Part shown: one piece after another, positions 4,568 through 5,299 of the stretch
Layout of the letters: every line of letters starts with the position of its first letter
Numbering within the stretch: the first letter of the stretch is position 1
Source of the DNA: an uncultured Ruminococcus sp.
GTDB lineage: Bacteria > Bacillota > Clostridia > Oscillospirales > Acutalibacteraceae
DNA length: 5,299 bases
Direction of reading: 5' to 3'
Assembly (NCBI GenBank): GCA_902773245.1
Contig: CACYDY010000062.1
Location: 1 to 5,299, forward strand
Notes under the pieces: model-generated
Told to the model about the DNA's origin: nothing
Database searches by the model: none
Seen by the model: the letters and a program-made list of their open reading frames with translations, nothing else
Made by a program: the position numbers and the translations under genes

Positions 4568-5299
4568 TTATGTTCCGATATGAAGAAAAACTGTGGCGAT
4601 CCTGAAATAAACCACAAGCGACACTGCGTCCACGATCGTTGTGATAAACGGACTTGCCATGACAGCCGGGTCAAATCCGATCTTTTTTGCAACCATCGGA
4701 AGTGTGCAGCCGATAACCTTTGCGCACAAAACCGTGACGATAAGCGTCATGCACACAACAAGCGCAACCATTACGGTTATCGCATCATTGCCAAGGATCA
4801 TTTTGTCAATAAACAAAAGCTTTGCGAAATTTGCCGCAGCCAGCGTTACTCCGCACAGCACCGCCACCCTGATCTCTTTCCAGATGACCTTGGGCAGATT
4901 TTTAAATTCAATATCCCCCAGCGACAAGCTTCTGATGACCGTTACGGAGGCTTGACTGCCCGTGTTTCCGCCCGTGTCCATCAGCATTGGAATAAACGAC
5001 GTCAGAACCACATAGCTTGCAAGAGCATTTTCAAAAGAGGATATTATCATGCCCGTAAACGTTGCGGAGATCATCAAAAGCAGCAACCACGGAATACGCT
5101 TTTTCCAAAGCTCCCATGCGGACATTTTCATATACGGCTTGTCGGTCGGAGAGATAGCCGCCATTTTTTCGATATCCTCGGTGGTTTCCTCCTGGAGTAC
5201 GTCCATAGCGTCGTCAAACGTTACAATTCCCACAAGACGCTGTTCGTTGTCAACTACCGGAATGGTGAAAAAGTCGTATTTTGCGCACATATTCGCCAC
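4568..5299 (-). CDS. mgtE: Magnesium transporter MgtE, C-terminal part (5' end outside the window)
   Basis: MgtE is a homodimeric Mg2+ channel in the cytoplasmic membrane, gated by intracellular Mg2+ binding to its cytosolic N and CBS domains. The visible 243 residues (numbered from the window edge) begin inside the second CBS domain, FFTIPVVDNEQRLVGIVTFDD (10-30, split by the edge upstream), then a linking helix EDIEKMA (41-47) and the membrane domain. About five hydrophobic segments lie near 70-89, 95-107, 145-164, 174-196 and 214-240. Signature stretches are PMLMDTGGNTGSQAS (104-118) and GFDPAVMASPF (208-218), and Asp224 in TTIVDAVSL corresponds to the pore Mg2+-binding aspartate of the family. 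The first codon at the edge is GTG inside the domain, not a start. The full protein should be about 450 residues. No terminator is visible after its TAA. Confidence 0.95.
   Translation of the reverse strand: MANMCAKYDFFTIPVVDNEQRLVGIVTFDDAMDVLQEETTEDIEKMAAISPTDKPYMKMSAWELWKKRIPWLLLLMISATFTGMIISSFENALASYVVLTSFIPMLMDTGGNTGSQASVTVIRSLSLGDIEFKNLPKVIWKEIRVAVLCGVTLAAANFAKLLFIDKMILGNDAITVMVALVVCMTLIVTVLCAKVIGCTLPMVAKKIGFDPAVMASPFITTIVDAVSLVVYFRIATVFLHIGT

Overview
The window looks like ordinary chromosomal DNA from a low-to-moderate GC Gram-positive anaerobe of the class Clostridia, perhaps a Ruminococcus/Oscillospiraceae-type gut bacterium. The basis is protein style (RsmA, RsmF-like, L-lactate dehydrogenase and MgtE of Firmicutes type), strong GGAGG ribosome binding sites and AT-rich gaps. 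The taxonomic call is inference. There are no tRNA or rRNA genes, no CRISPR array, no transposase and no phage genes.

Layout, left to right. Four substantial genes all lie on the minus strand: rsmA (16S rRNA dimethyladenosine transferase, 185-1048), an rsmF-like 16S rRNA m5C methyltransferase (1522-2871), an NAD-dependent L-lactate dehydrogenase (3557-4501) and the C-terminal part of an MgtE magnesium transporter (4568 to the right edge, where it runs out of the window). One small gene of 52 codons (2948-3106) lies on the plus strand, divergent from rsmF. It has an excellent Shine-Dalgarno site and a consensus -10 box; its lysine/glutamine-rich product is unrecognised.

The gaps are more unusual than the genes. 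Two clear copies of a dispersed, hairpin-rich repeat (about 140-160 bp) lie in the same orientation downstream of rsmF (1347-1508) and downstream of ldh (3307-3447). A third, diverged copy lies just upstream of rsmA (about 1090-1226). A fourth, inverted and cut by the window edge, lies downstream of rsmA (1-88). The two clear copies each sit between a gene's stop codon and a candidate intrinsic terminator read in that gene's direction, so both are probably transcribed as structured 3' untranslated RNA. Other structures are a perfect 20-bp palindrome and a two-part hairpin just after ldh, and a perfect 13-bp inverted repeat inside the rsmF coding sequence.

Functionally, rsmA and the rsmF-like gene both modify 16S rRNA and probably act in ribosome maturation. 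ldh regenerates NAD+ by reducing pyruvate during fermentation, and mgtE imports Mg2+. They are separated by gaps of 66 to more than 450 bases with terminator-like hairpins, so this is a run of mostly single-gene transcription units rather than one operon. I see no evidence for a new multi-gene defence or mobile system; the candidates for undescribed biology are the repeat family and the small protein.
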